DNA of 64,000 bases from Bifidobacterium vespertilionis (GTDB taxonomy: Bacteria; Actinomycetota; Actinomycetes; Actinomycetales; Bifidobacteriaceae), in assembly GCF_008698145.1 (NCBI RefSeq), contig NZ_RZNZ01000008.1, positions 62,001 through 126,000 on the forward strand, given 5' to 3'. Below, one piece after another: positions 34,838-48,394 of this stretch (its first letter is position 1; each line of letters starts with the position of its first letter). The position numbers and the translations under genes are program-made. Under the pieces are notes generated by a model. The model was given only the letters and a program-made list of their open reading frames with translations. It was not told the origin of the DNA and did not search any database.

Positions 34838-36298
34838 TTACTTCTGGTCGGTTTCCTTGTTGGCGAGTCGTTCTTCGAGCTGTTCGACGATCCTCTCGTG
34901 CATCCTCTCGTCGATCTTGACGGTCAGCAGATACACCACAAGGCTCAGGACGATGCCGGCCAGGGGCAGGTAGTAGGCGCAGGTCTTGAAGGTGCGGATG
35001 TTCGCGGCGGTCATGTCGGCGGCGGTGGTGTTGCCGACCATGCCGGCGGCGACGGCCACGAAGCCCACGATGCCGTTGGACAGGGCGCCGGCGATCTTGT
35101 CGAGCATGGGGCGCACGGAAAGCGTCACGGCCTCGTTGCGCTTGCCGGTCTTGAGCTGGCCGTATTCGATGGAGTCGGTCATGCCCAGGATCGCGGTCAT
35201 CTGGATGGTCTGGCCGGGCAGGTAGAAGAGGATCAGGGCGGCGATCACCGTGGGCAGGCTCATGGGGTTGATGATGAACAGGGTGTAGCCCGCGATCATG
35301 ATGACCATGCCGGCCACATACAGCCAGCGGCGGGGGATGAACCGGTTGAGGACCGGGTAGAGGAGCGTGGTGATCAGGCCGGTGATGATGGGGATGATGC
35401 CGGCGATGGAGAAGCTGTCCGGCATGCCCAGCACGTACTTGAACTGGTAGAACAGCACGCCGGTGGTGGCCACGTTCGCCACCGAGTACAGCAGGTAGCT
35501 CAGGGCCACCCACAGGAGCTGGTCGTTGCGGGCGATGGCCTTGAACGCCTCGATGGGGTTGCCGCCCTTCTGTGCCTTGGCGCGCAGTTGGTCCTGGTTC
35601 TCGCGGGTGCCGAACGCCACGCTCCACGCGGTGATGAGGCCGAGCACGGCGATGATGACGGCGAAGGCGGCCCAGCCGGACTGGCCCTGCACCCACTGGC
35701 CGGTGAACTTCCAAGTGAACCAGCTGACGATGGGCACGACGATCACGGTGACGCCGTTGTAGCCGATCGAACCGGTGAAGGTGCCCAGTGCGGTGTAGAC
35801 GCCGCGCTCATGCGAGTCGGAGGAGATCGCGGGGATCATGCCCCAGTAGGAAATGTCGCGCAACGAGTAGATCACGTCCAGCAGGATGAACACGATGACG
35901 AACAGGACCATGAACACGGTGGTGTTCACGTTGACGAGTCCGAACAGGCCGGTGAACACCATGACCAGCAGGATGCCGGGCACGATGCCGCCGATGAACT
36001 GCCATGGGCGGAAGCGTCCCCACTTGGTGTTCGTGTTGTCCACGAGGTTGCCGAGCAGCGGGTCGAGGAAGATCTCCGCGATGCGGATCACCACCACAAG
36101 TCCGGTGATGATCGCGATCATGCGCGCGGCCAGCGCAGGATCGACGTTGATGAACAGGGCCGTGGTCACGTACGTGATGAAGAACGTGCTCATGGTGTTG
36201 TAGAACGCGGCCTGGCCCAGGTTGCCGATCGCGTATGCGATGCGGCGGCCGGTGTTGCGGGCGGGGGGATTGGGTTGCTGTGGTGTGGATTCGTTCAT
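34838..36298 (-). CDS. lacS: sugar:cation symporter of the GPH family (lactose permease)
   Basis: The 486-residue protein has twelve hydrophobic helices and GPH-family features (IAYAIGNLGQAAFYNTMSTFFITYV at the start, TNTKWGRFRPWQFIGG in the loop after helix 2). There is no EIIA-like tail, unlike streptococcal LacS. It is divergent from a GH2 beta-galactosidase and shares operators with the LacI gene, so lactose or another beta-galactoside is the likely substrate. Confidence 0.85.
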   Translation of the reverse strand: MNESTPQQPNPPARNTGRRIAYAIGNLGQAAFYNTMSTFFITYVTTALFINVDPALAARMIAIITGLVVVIRIAEIFLDPLLGNLVDNTNTKWGRFRPWQFIGGIVPGILLVMVFTGLFGLVNVNTTVFMVLFVIVFILLDVIYSLRDISYWGMIPAISSDSHERGVYTALGTFTGSIGYNGVTVIVVPIVSWFTWKFTGQWVQGQSGWAAFAVIIAVLGLITAWSVAFGTRENQDQLRAKAQKGGNPIEAFKAIARNDQLLWVALSYLLYSVANVATTGVLFYQFKYVLGMPDSFSIAGIIPIITGLITTLLYPVLNRFIPRRWLYVAGMVIMIAGYTLFIINPMSLPTVIAALILFYLPGQTIQMTAILGMTDSIEYGQLKTGKRNEAVTLSVRPMLDKIAGALSNGIVGFVAVAAGMVGNTTAADMTAANIRTFKTCAYYLPLAGIVLSLVVYLLTVKIDERMHERIVEQLEERLANKETDQK

Positions 36299-36387
36299 GG
36301 TGTGGCGGCCTCCTTGCGACCGGTAAGAATGTCTGGCGGGAACGGCTCCGATCTCCTCAGAGGTGAGTATAAGACTTTCTGGAAAAA

Positions 36388-36401
36388 GTAAAAAACTTTA
36401 C
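36388..36401. promoter_or_regulatory. candidate LacI operator at lacS promoter
   Basis: GTAAAAAACTTTAC shares GTAAA-N4-TTTAC with the palindrome GTAAAGTGCTTTAC upstream of lacI (41008-41021). Confidence 0.6.
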
Positions 36402-36429
36402 CGCGTGTCGTAAAGCGTCGGTGCTTCCC

Positions 36430-36675
36430 ATTGTCATCCTGAGCGGAGTTTCTTTTCTGTCGTCCTGAGCGGTGTTTTTTCTGTCATCCTGAGCGGAGCG
36501 CAGCGGAGTCGAAGGATCCTTAACTGTATGCGATAGATTAAGGATCCTTCGACTCCGCCCTGCGGGCTACGCTCAGGATGACGGGAGCCATCGCTCCGCC
36601 CGGTGGTGGCGTGGGGTGCATCGCTCCGCTCAGGATGACGGAGAGTGTCATCGCTCCGCTCGGGATGACATGGAG
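36430..36675. repeat. REP-like repeat element (GTCATCCTGAGCGGAG family)
   Basis: The motif TCATCCTGAGCGGAG or its complement occurs at least five times. Its core is a long imperfect hairpin with perfect inner arms TCGAAGGATCCTTAA and its complement around 36508-36555. Similar TCCTGAGCG elements are common intergenic repeats in several bacteria; membership of a particular family is from memory. Confidence 0.7.
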
Positions 36676-36763
36676 CGCGCTTAGGCAAGAATTTGCGTAA
36701 ATCAGTAAAACAATGTATGCTCCTTACGCAAGGAATTGAGTCATTGATTCAGCTCAACGATGA

Positions 36764-41004
<4,241 letters not shown>

Positions 41005-41007
41005 TTA

Positions 41008-41021
41008 GTAAAGTGCTTTAC
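41008..41021. promoter_or_regulatory. candidate LacI operator upstream of lacI
   Basis: GTAAAGTGCTTTAC is a perfect palindrome 22 bases before the lacI start and matches the site at 36388. Confidence 0.65.
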
Positions 41022-41068
41022 CTTCTGGGTCTCAGGATAGCCCGTGGCCGGGCCGAGCTCTGGATTGG

Positions 41069-41923
41069 CTACGCCCTGCGGTAGGTGAAGTCGTGGATCA
41101 CTCGGCCGGCCGCGAGCCCCTTCTTCTCGAAGTTGGTGAGCACTCGGCCCTCGAAGCGCTCCGATTCCGTGAAATCGGCGTGGGGGAGCGCGGCGGCGTC
41201 CTCGGCGTTGCCCTTGCCCACGTGCTCGGTGGGCAGACTCACGGTGATCGTGCCGGCATTCTCGAATCCGGCGTCCCCGTCCATCACCTCGTGCACGTGC
41301 AGCGCATAGTCCTCGATGTCCGTGGCGATGCGCCAGACGCCGCCTTCGGCAAGCGCGTGGCGGACCTGCGCGGCGAAGCCGGACTGCACGATGCGGCGCT
41401 TGTGGTGGCGCATCTTGGGCCACGGGTCGGGGAAGAAGGTCCAGATCTCGCGCGCCACGCCGGCGCCCAGATGACCGAAGAACTCCTGCGCGTCCACCTG
41501 TGCGATGCGCAGATTCTCCAGGCCGTCGCGTCCGGCGAAGAGCAGCGCGTGGGCCACGCCGGGATCGTACACCTCCAGGGCCAGAAAGTTGAGCTCGGGA
41601 TGCGCGGCCGCGGCCGCCGCCACGTTCTCGCCCTGTCCGCTGCCCACCTCGATGATCAGATCGTGATCGTTGCCCCATGCCTTGCGCACGAAGTCGCGGT
41701 CGAAGGTGAATCCGGCGGCCACTTCAAGATCGCGATCGCCCTGAGGCAGGCTGAGCAGGAAATGATCGGCGTACCTGTCCCATGCGCGCTGCAGTCGGTC
41801 GTCCAAGCGGGCCGATCGGCGCACGAAGGATTTGACCGGGTGCAGCTTGCGCATCAGCTCGCCGAAATCCTCGCGTTCGGCCGATCCGACGCGCTCGGTC
41901 CCCGCCTCTTCGTTCAACGCCAT
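41069..41923 (-). CDS. trmB: tRNA (guanine-N7-)-methyltransferase
   Basis: The 284-residue enzyme has the AdoMet-binding motif ([13 protein letters not shown]), the substrate motif [15 protein letters not shown] and the C-terminal TEHVGKG block of TrmB. It makes m7G46 in tRNA. The start at 41923 follows AAGGAGC; the longer frame upstream lacks TrmB-like sequence. Confidence 0.92.
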   Translation of the reverse strand: MALNEEAGTERVGSAEREDFGELMRKLHPVKSFVRRSARLDDRLQRAWDRYADHFLLSLPQGDRDLEVAAGFTFDRDFVRKAWGNDHDLIIEVGSGQGENVAAAAAAHPELNFLALEVYDPGVAHALLFAGRDGLENLRIAQVDAQEFFGHLGAGVAREIWTFFPDPWPKMRHHKRRIVQSGFAAQVRHALAEGGVWRIATDIEDYALHVHEVMDGDAGFENAGTITVSLPTEHVGKGNAEDAAALPHADFTESERFEGRVLTNFEKKGLAAGRVIHDFTYRRA

Positions 41924-42119
41924 GCTACGCTCCTTATATATGGTCTGACGGTGTGGTCCGTGTTCGCTTGTTCGATGGAAAATCTTTCTTAAACATCCTG
42001 TAACCACCCGACAAACCGCGGTTTGCGCGCCCATTGCATGCTATACTCAAAACTGTCAAAAGATAACAAATCGGAGCAAAATCGAACATTTGGTTGCGCT
42101 CCCTACGAAAGGCTTAGAC

Positions 42120-43133
42120 ATGACTGTTCTTGTCACGGGCGGTTGCGGCTACATCGGCGCCCATGTGGTCCACGCTCTCCATCAGGCCGGTGAAAACGTC
42201 GTCGTCGTCGACGATCTGAGCTACGGCAAGCCCACCCGCATTGAAGGCGCCCGCCTGTATGGCATGGACATCGCCGCCCCCGGCGCCGGCGACCGCCTCG
42301 CCGAGATCCTCGACGCCGAGAACGTGGATTCCGTCATCCACTTCGCCGCCCGCAAACAGGTGGGCGAGTCCGTGGAGAAGCCGCTGTGGTACTACCAGCA
42401 GAACCTCAACGGCATGCTCAACGTGCTGGTCGGCATGACCCAGTCCGAGCACGCCCGCAAACTCGTCTTCTCCTCCTCCGCCGCCACCTACGGCGTCCCG
42501 CCGGTCGACGTGGTGCCCGAAGACGTGGTCCCCATGCTCCCCATCAACCCCTACGGCCAGACCAAGCTGTTCGGCGAGTGGATGGCCCGCGCCTGCGAGG
42601 GCCGCTACGGCATCCGCTTCTGCGCGCTGCGCTACTTCAATGTGGCTGGTTGCGGCCCGGTGGAGCTTGAGGATCCGGCCATCCTCAACCTCATCCCCAT
42701 GCTGCTCGACCGTCTGAAGAAGGGCAAGGCCCCGCTGATCTTCGGCGACGACTACCCGACCCCGGACGGCACCTGCGTGCGCGACTACATCCACGTCTCC
42801 GATCTGGCCGACGCGCATCTGGCCGCCCTGAACTACCTCGACCGCGACGAGCGCAAGTACGACGCCTTCAACGTGGGCACCGGCGAGGGCACCTCCGTGC
42901 GCCAGATCGTCGACGAGCTCAAGAAGGTCACCGGCATCCCGTTCCAGGAGCATGTGCAGGGCCGCCGCGCCGGCGATCCGCCGCACCTGATCGGCTCCCC
43001 GAAGCGCATCAACGAGGAGATGGGCTGGCACGCCAAGTACAACGTCGAGGACATCGTGAAGTCCGCGTGGGACGCCTGGCAGGCGAACCCGCAGCATCAC
43101 ATCGATGTGGAGAACTGGAAGCAGACCGACTGA
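42120..43133 (+). CDS. galE: UDP-glucose 4-epimerase
   Basis: The 337-residue enzyme has the NAD-binding motif TGGCGYIGAH, the catalytic SSAATYG and YGQTK (Tyr/Lys pair), and the C-terminal DPPHLIGSP. It interconverts UDP-glucose and UDP-galactose in the Leloir pathway and supplies galactose units for surface polymers. The start at 42120 follows GAAAGG. It is not in an operon with lacZ. Confidence 0.95.
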   Translation: MTVLVTGGCGYIGAHVVHALHQAGENVVVVDDLSYGKPTRIEGARLYGMDIAAPGAGDRLAEILDAENVDSVIHFAARKQVGESVEKPLWYYQQNLNGMLNVLVGMTQSEHARKLVFSSSAATYGVPPVDVVPEDVVPMLPINPYGQTKLFGEWMARACEGRYGIRFCALRYFNVAGCGPVELEDPAILNLIPMLLDRLKKGKAPLIFGDDYPTPDGTCVRDYIHVSDLADAHLAALNYLDRDERKYDAFNVGTGEGTSVRQIVDELKKVTGIPFQEHVQGRRAGDPPHLIGSPKRINEEMGWHAKYNVEDIVKSAWDAWQANPQHHIDVENWKQTD

Positions 43134-43266
43134 TCCGGTGTGCTGAGCCGGTGTGTTGAACCGATTTGCCGGCTTGATGAGACCGAGGGCGCGATGGGGT
43201 GATGTCCCCGTTGCGCCCTCAGCCGTTTCCCAGCCCAGTCCCAGCGACGTCTGCCACACTGGGGGC

Positions 43267-43986
43267 ATGAGCGAAAACAATGCCAATCACAATGATGGAA
43301 CGCCGCAGCAGCCGTTCCAGTCCTCTTCCGAGTCCCAGGCCCAATCCCAGACCGGCGGCCAGCCGGCCCAGCCGCAGCAGGCGAATCAGCCGGCCCAATA
43401 CGCGCAGTCGCAGCAGACTGCCCAGTCTCAGCAAACGGCCCAGCCTCAGCAGCCAGCCTATGGTGCGTATGGGTCCGCGCCTCAGGGGGCAATTCCGTCT
43501 CAGGGGGCCGGCTCGGTTCCTCCGCAGGGTGCTGTTCCTCCGCAGGGTGCTCCCATGTACGGAGCTTATGCGCCGCAGCCGGGGCAGCCTGGCTATCAGC
43601 CCGGCCCCCAGCCCGTCTATCCCGGTTATGCCGGCTATTATCCGCCCATGCAGCGTTGGAACGTCATGTCGATCGTGGGTTTCATTCTCTCCTTCGTGAT
43701 CCCACCGGCAGGTCTGGTCGTGTCGATCATCGCGCTGCTTCAGATCAACAAGTCCGGCGAGAAGAGCAAGGGCCTTGCGATCGCCGGCATTGCGGTGGGC
43801 GCGGTCTGCACGGTGCTCATCGTGCTGTTCATCGCCCTGTTCGTGTATGCGCTGGGCTATGCGATGCAGAACGGGTACTACTACGACGGTCCCCGCGGTT
43901 ACGGCTATGGCGACATCATGGATTCGGGCGCTCTGCAGGGTTTGACGACCCAATACGTGAGCTCCGCGGTTGCTCTGGTGGCCTGA
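43267..43986 (+). CDS. DUF4190-like membrane protein with Gln/Pro-rich tail
   Basis: The 239-residue protein has about 130 residues of Gln-, Pro-, Ala- and Tyr-rich low-complexity sequence, then two hydrophobic helices joined by INKSGEKSKGLAIAGIAVG, the DUF4190 pattern. The C-terminal tail is Tyr/Gly-rich. Function is unknown; similar proteins are common in actinobacteria. Confidence 0.8.
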   Translation: MSENNANHNDGTPQQPFQSSSESQAQSQTGGQPAQPQQANQPAQYAQSQQTAQSQQTAQPQQPAYGAYGSAPQGAIPSQGAGSVPPQGAVPPQGAPMYGAYAPQPGQPGYQPGPQPVYPGYAGYYPPMQRWNVMSIVGFILSFVIPPAGLVVSIIALLQINKSGEKSKGLAIAGIAVGAVCTVLIVLFIALFVYALGYAMQNGYYYDGPRGYGYGDIMDSGALQGLTTQYVSSAVALVA

Positions 43987-44104
43987 GCTGTTGCGGGAAA
44001 GTGGCGGAATTCCAACGAGACACGCCGTATGTTGACTCGACTTGCGCGATGACTCATTTCCTGTAATATATTCATTCGTTGCCTCGCACAAGCGAAGTTA
44101 ACAC

Positions 44105-44178
44105 GGCCCCGTAGCTCAGTTGGTTAGAGCGCCGCCCTGTCACGGCGGAGGTCACCGGTTCAAGTCCGGCCGGGGTCG
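44105..44178 (+). tRNA. tRNA-Asp (GTC)
   Basis: Acceptor arms GGCCCCG and CGGGGTC pair, the D arm has AGCTCAGTTGGTTAGAGC, the anticodon loop CTGTCAC carries GTC, and the T arm reads CCGGTTCAAGTCCGG. The discriminator is G; CCA is not encoded. Confidence 0.97.
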
Positions 44179-44203
44179 CTGGAATGGTCAATAGCTATTC
44201 TCT

Positions 44204-44279
44204 GGCTCTGTAGCTCAGTTGGTAGAGCGAGCGACTGAAAATCGCTAGGTCAGCGGATCGATGCCGCTCGGAGCCACCA
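44204..44279 (+). tRNA. tRNA-Phe (GAA)
   Basis: Acceptor GGCTCTG pairs with CGGAGCC, the anticodon loop CTGAAAA carries GAA, the T arm is present, the discriminator is A and CCA is encoded (44277-44279). It lies 25 bases after tRNA-Asp, so both are likely one transcript. Confidence 0.96.
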
Positions 44280-44283
44280 CGGG

Positions 44284-44323
44284 AAACCCCGCAAGCCTTG
44301 CAATACTTGGCTTTCGGGGTTTT
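44284..44323 (+). terminator. terminator after the tRNA pair
   Basis: AAACCCCGCAAGCC (44284-44297) pairs with GGCTTTCGGGGTTTT (44309-44323) with one mismatch, ending in TTTT. Confidence 0.7.
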
Positions 44324-44961
44324 CGCATATTCGGGGCCGGCCCAGCATAAACCCGGTAGCCCAGCATAAACCCAGCACATTTAATGGCAAAAGGAGCCGA
44401 AAAGGTATCGCGACACGCCCATATGGCCGGTGGGGCGCGTATGCAAGATCTGCCAGCAAGTTTCCCGTGTTGCCGTCTTTCTGGCGGAATTTGCATCTGA
44501 GCGGGCTTCTGGAGCCGCTGTGCTGCAAGATCCGCCAGTAAGTCCGCAAATGTGGCGACTTTCTGGCAGATCTTGCAGACGCGGTCTCGCGTGCTGTGGT
44601 TTCGTATGCGGTTTCGCGTGTCCTGCCACATCGGATCTGCTCATTCTGCCGGCGGTTGAGGGCAGAATGAGCAGATCCGATGCGTGACGGGCCAAAATCG
44701 GCTGCAGGACAATGGATTTGCTCATTCTGCGCGCGCGGGGGCGCACAGTGAGCAGATCGGATGGCGGGGAGGGGACGGAGTGCGGGGGCGTGAATCGCAG
44801 AGCCCCCTGCAATCCCAACATCTGGGATTCTTGTTCAAATTTTCCCGCGCTGGTTCAGGGAACGCTCAGGCGCCGGACTAGTATGGAAAACGTTGGCAAT
44901 CACCATGTGGTGAACGCCCACGATGGACAGTGAAACGGTAAACAGCTTAAAGGAGAGCATT
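44324..44961. repeat. intergenic palindromic repeat cluster
   Basis: No gene is seen in these 638 bases. They hold a direct repeat CCCAGCATAAACCC (44341, 44360), two 54-base imperfect palindromes (44442-44495 and 44524-44577) with TGCAAGATCYGCCAG ends, a perfect 22-bp inverted repeat (44629-44650 with 44661-44682), and an imperfect copy of it at about 44711-44760. The end holds the original promoter and RBS of the interrupted dehydrogenase gene. Confidence 0.65.
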
Positions 44962-44997
44962 ATGGTTTACAGGATGATTTTGCATCCCATATACTGA
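44962..44997 (+). pseudogene. orphaned 5' stub of the alcohol dehydrogenase gene (left junction)
   Basis: An ATG preceded by AAAGGAG encodes MVYRMI and then L-H-P-I-Y-stop. The intact gene at 50693 begins with the same MVYRMI, encoded by different synonymous codons. This marks the left junction of an integrated element in the first codons of the gene. Confidence 0.7.
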
Positions 44998-45052
44998 ATC
45001 GTTGAAAAATAGCCATTTCTTCTTCCTGACGTTGCGCAAAAGCGCAACTTTT

Positions 45053-45073
45053 TGTGTCATTGATTGTGTCATT
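45053..45073 (+). repeat. left paired TGTGTCATT repeat
   Basis: Two TGTGTCATT copies 12 bases apart. The same pair, with one base different in the spacer, lies near the right end at 50617-50637. Likely integrase arm sites. The left pair also lies in the integrase promoter region. Confidence 0.6.
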
Positions 45074-45089
45074 GTGGTACACTCAAACC

Positions 45090-46520
45090 ATGCGAAAAAA
45101 GGACGGCCTCGCGGGGCACGACTGTGTCGTAGAGACAATGAACAATCACCGACCCGTGTACAAGGCAGTGCGGTACTACTACGACGCTGAAGGGCGGCGT
45201 CGATTCATCACAGGGTTTGCCCCTCGTCCATCGGATGACGCCCCGCAGATAGAGAAGGACGCCGCGCGGCAGGCCGCGATCCTTGCCCTACAGAGGAACG
45301 TCCAGCGCAGGCTCGAAACCCCCCGACCAGTACGTAGCCGAAAGCATAGGTTGTCTGAGGCTATTGATGGATGGTGGGAAGAGAAGGATCTGAAGAACAT
45401 CGCGGACTCCAGCCGCGACATCTACCGGCGCGAGATCGACAATCACCTACGACCCAACGGTGCCGAACGTCCAGACAAACCCATTGCGGAGTACACGACG
45501 GAGGAGCTACAGGCCATCGTGGACGGCCACCCCAGCATCGCAAGGTTCATTCAGGGCATCTGGGGCTATGCCGAGCGTATGGGATGGTTGCCAAGGGGAA
45601 AGAACCCCGCGCAGTACCTCAGGACGGAAAGCAAGCCGAAGGTGCGCGAGTCCCAAGAGCGATACGTGGAGGACTGGATCCGTCATGCGGGACACCTGCT
45701 CTGGTGGCTCAGCGACCCGAACAATGCCTATCACCGACGTTGGTACGCGTTCTTTCTCATCGAGCTTGTATGCGGCTTGAGACGTGGTGAGGTATGCGGT
45801 CTGAGGTGGGGTTGCGTGGATCTGCGGGCCACGCACGAGTCGATACGTGTCGAGGGTACCGTCATCGAGGTAGGTGGGAAACGCCGGGAGCAACCCTATG
45901 GCAAGACCGACTCGTCACAGCGAACTATACATATGCCCCGACGTGTGGAGGATGCACTACGGGCCATACGCCCGGCGCATCCAGACCCAAACGATCTCGT
46001 TTTCCATACCCAACGAGGAACCCCGCTCAAGCCCAGCTACACGGGGGAGCAATGGAACATCATCCAGCGAGCCTTCTACAACAGCGAATTGAATCCCGCT
46101 GACCCGCTCGACAAGACCCAATGGAGCAAAGGAGGCTATACCTCATACCGCTGGAGACAGCACGACAACCGGCATATTTTCGCATCGATTTTGGAGATGG
46201 AGGGCATCGACTTTGCCGTGCGTCAAGACCTACTGGGACATGCCCGGCCAAGCGTGACCGATCGCTATACCCAGACGACGAAAGCGAAACGACGCGAAGC
46301 CATCGAGCTTGTCGATGACGCACTGCTCTACCACGGCGAACCGAACAAGGACATGACAGCCGCGCAATGGATAGACCAACGCAAGCGAAAGCCCCAGCCG
46401 ATCCGCATCACCGGACAGGCCCAGCCCAAAGACACAGTGGAGGAGCTACGCAGACTCGCAGATGGTCTCAAACCAAGGCAAAGCACGAGCCGGATACGGA
46501 GGAAGACCACCCGAGCCTGA
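45090..46520 (+). CDS. tyrosine recombinase / integrase 3
   Basis: The 476-residue integrase has a core-binding domain (LSEAIDGWWEEKDLKNIADSS) and a catalytic domain with Arg in LRRGEVCGLRWG, HDNRH for the HxxR box, LLGHARPSVTDRY for the last His and Tyr. It is unrelated in detail to integrases 1 and 2. ATG 45090 is chosen although no RBS is visible; TACACT lies just upstream, so a leaderless message is possible, and ATG 45138 is an alternative. It starts about 115 bases inside the left junction. Confidence 0.88.
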   Translation: MRKKDGLAGHDCVVETMNNHRPVYKAVRYYYDAEGRRRFITGFAPRPSDDAPQIEKDAARQAAILALQRNVQRRLETPRPVRSRKHRLSEAIDGWWEEKDLKNIADSSRDIYRREIDNHLRPNGAERPDKPIAEYTTEELQAIVDGHPSIARFIQGIWGYAERMGWLPRGKNPAQYLRTESKPKVRESQERYVEDWIRHAGHLLWWLSDPNNAYHRRWYAFFLIELVCGLRRGEVCGLRWGCVDLRATHESIRVEGTVIEVGGKRREQPYGKTDSSQRTIHMPRRVEDALRAIRPAHPDPNDLVFHTQRGTPLKPSYTGEQWNIIQRAFYNSELNPADPLDKTQWSKGGYTSYRWRQHDNRHIFASILEMEGIDFAVRQDLLGHARPSVTDRYTQTTKAKRREAIELVDDALLYHGEPNKDMTAAQWIDQRKRKPQPIRITGQAQPKDTVEELRRLADGLKPRQSTSRIRRKTTRA

Positions 46521-46891
46521 GAGCCGATTTCAGCCCATGTCTGTACAGGGTATCGAAAAAGGCCGGAATCGCTTTCCAGCGTTCCGACCCTTCACCAGCA
46601 ACAAGCACACACTTTGCCTTGGTTGATGGTTCGATTTCAGCGTTCCTCAACCCCGCTCGTCTGCGGCCCCCACACACCAGCACCCCGGCCCCTGCCACAC
46701 CCGGATCAGCCGAGGCCACGGACGCACCCGAAACGGGTCGACGGAACGAACGGACAAACAAGGACTCCGGCAAAGGCCACCTCATTTGTCCGTTCGTTCC
46801 TTTCCTCGACCCGAGGGCGCATCCCGCACCTCGACACCCGGCGAGGCAGAAACCGAGAACATCAGCACATCGGAGCCGCTACGAACGGGAA
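46521..46891. other. region between convergent integrase and rep genes
   Basis: No gene is supported here. It holds a large inverted repeat with perfect 16-bp arms (GGAACGAACGGACAAA at 46743-46758, complement at 46785-46800) followed by TTTCC, likely a bidirectional terminator or a single-strand origin. Confidence 0.5.
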
Positions 46892-48304
46892 TCACACTTC
46901 ATCCCAATCTCCATCAGCCTGTGCCTTCGCTTGTTTCGCTTGCAGATCCGCTACCTGACCATCCCTCTTCGCTACCTGCCCGGCCAGCCGCTTTTCGGAA
47001 TAGCCCAGCTCCTGCATCATGGACAGGATGCTTTCCGACTGTGGTAGGTCAGGCCAGACCGGCCCCGACACCTGCGTGAACCTCACCGTATCGAAATCAT
47101 CATCCAGCGTCACTTCCACCGTTGAAACACGACGGGCCAGCGCACCATCACCGTCATGGGCCAGATCCTCTTCCGAATACCAACTCGGCATAGCCGCGTT
47201 GGACGTGACGATCAACAGCGTGAATAGCGCGTACTTGTCGTGATACCTAGCACTGAGCTTTGTTCCCGGAGCGCCGTTGTACCAACGGGTGATGTCTCCC
47301 AGTGGCGGTACCCAGCCACGACCGAACTCATCCCATACGACCGTCTCCTGACCGGAGTAGTCATCGAACGGGTTTGCCCCCTGCGCTTCAAAATATGACC
47401 GCCCCCGGCGCTTTGCGAGACAACGCGCATACAGCGACTTTCCCGCACCCGGCTTCCCAACGAAACATAGAATGTCCACATCCCTCATGCCGCTATTCCA
47501 TGCCCGATGCTTCATGCCAGCGGCATACGCTCTATCCAAGTCCCTTGCGTAGGTAGTCAGCGACAGATCCTGAGCTATCAACTCATCCGGATCCGTGCCT
47601 TCGAAAGCCTTTTCTCGTGCCTCATCACGAGCCACGAGATCTTCCCTTTGACCTTGCTTGCCTCCCATCACAAACCCGTCCGACATATACGGGCCAGCGA
47701 CTCGCGTGTCTTCCTTGCGGCAATACAGATCAGCCGCTTCTTTTTTCGTTGTCCTCCGACAGTAGATGTCATACGGAAAGAACTTCAAGAACTTCGAGCC
47801 GTCTATACGCGGCGTGTACACAACCATCTGGGCATGAGCATACGGAGCCTTGCCCGTCGTACTGGAATTCGACCCCAGCTCAATCTGAAATTCCCACTCC
47901 CAATTCTTGCCCCTATCGAGAATGGCCTTCAGCCTTGAAACGGCCTTCATATACCGACGTTCATCTCCTACGGGATACGTCAAATCCTCCCCACCCAGCG
48001 ACCAGACCGGCACGGTCAAAAAGAACGACTGACATTGACTGCCCAAGTACCGGGGATTTTCCTTGCCATCCAGATCCTTCTGCATTGCGATTGCGGCCTG
48101 AGATGCAGATGGACGGAACATAGCCTTGTCGCAAACACTACGGCATCCCTCGGCATATAGCCAGCGCCAGCCCAAGGACTCCGCATCATCGAAATCATCT
48201 TCCGGATTGTCCCACGGCACCGGGAATGCCGAATTGCCCCTACCACGGCCTTCCACGCGCTTCACAACGATGGATCCATCGTCCTGCCGGATATACTTCT
48301 TCAT
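46892..48304 (-). CDS. rep: replication initiator Rep, HUH endonuclease plus SF3 helicase (CRESS-like)
   Basis: The 470-residue protein carries the full motif set of CRESS-DNA virus Reps. The endonuclease part has motif I FFLTVP (94-99), motif II HAQ (157-159) and motif III YCRKEDTR (194-201) with the nicking Tyr194. The helicase part has Walker A GKPGAGKS (283-290), Walker B VVWDEF (322-327) and motif C IVTSN (365-369). It should nick and unwind the element origin for rolling-circle replication. Geminivirus-like Reps are known on a Bifidobacterium plasmid family (p4M type). The start at 48304 follows AGAAAGG. The C-terminal 60 residues are rich in Lys, Ala and Gln. Confidence 0.85.
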   Translation of the reverse strand: MKKYIRQDDGSIVVKRVEGRGRGNSAFPVPWDNPEDDFDDAESLGWRWLYAEGCRSVCDKAMFRPSASQAAIAMQKDLDGKENPRYLGSQCQSFFLTVPVWSLGGEDLTYPVGDERRYMKAVSRLKAILDRGKNWEWEFQIELGSNSSTTGKAPYAHAQMVVYTPRIDGSKFLKFFPYDIYCRRTTKKEAADLYCRKEDTRVAGPYMSDGFVMGGKQGQREDLVARDEAREKAFEGTDPDELIAQDLSLTTYARDLDRAYAAGMKHRAWNSGMRDVDILCFVGKPGAGKSLYARCLAKRRGRSYFEAQGANPFDDYSGQETVVWDEFGRGWVPPLGDITRWYNGAPGTKLSARYHDKYALFTLLIVTSNAAMPSWYSEEDLAHDGDGALARRVSTVEVTLDDDFDTVRFTQVSGPVWPDLPQSESILSMMQELGYSEKRLAGQVAKRDGQVADLQAKQAKAQADGDWDEV

Positions 48305-48394
48305 GTCGAAACCTTTCTGTTTCAGTGCCCTGCGGAGAACCCATCTCCAAGGGGCTTTTTCTATTTCTTCCCAGCCCTATATCGGCCTCTTTTC

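Noticed and set aside
44204..44279. tRNA-Phe as attachment site of the integrase 3 element
   Set aside because: The tRNA lies nearly 700 bases from the left junction and I see no repeat of its 3' end near 50.6 kb. The duplicated MVYRMI codons explain the ends better.
44245..44881. Several frames of 60-146 codons after the tRNA genes
   Set aside because: They lie across palindromic repeats on both strands, have no convincing RBS and share repeated segments.
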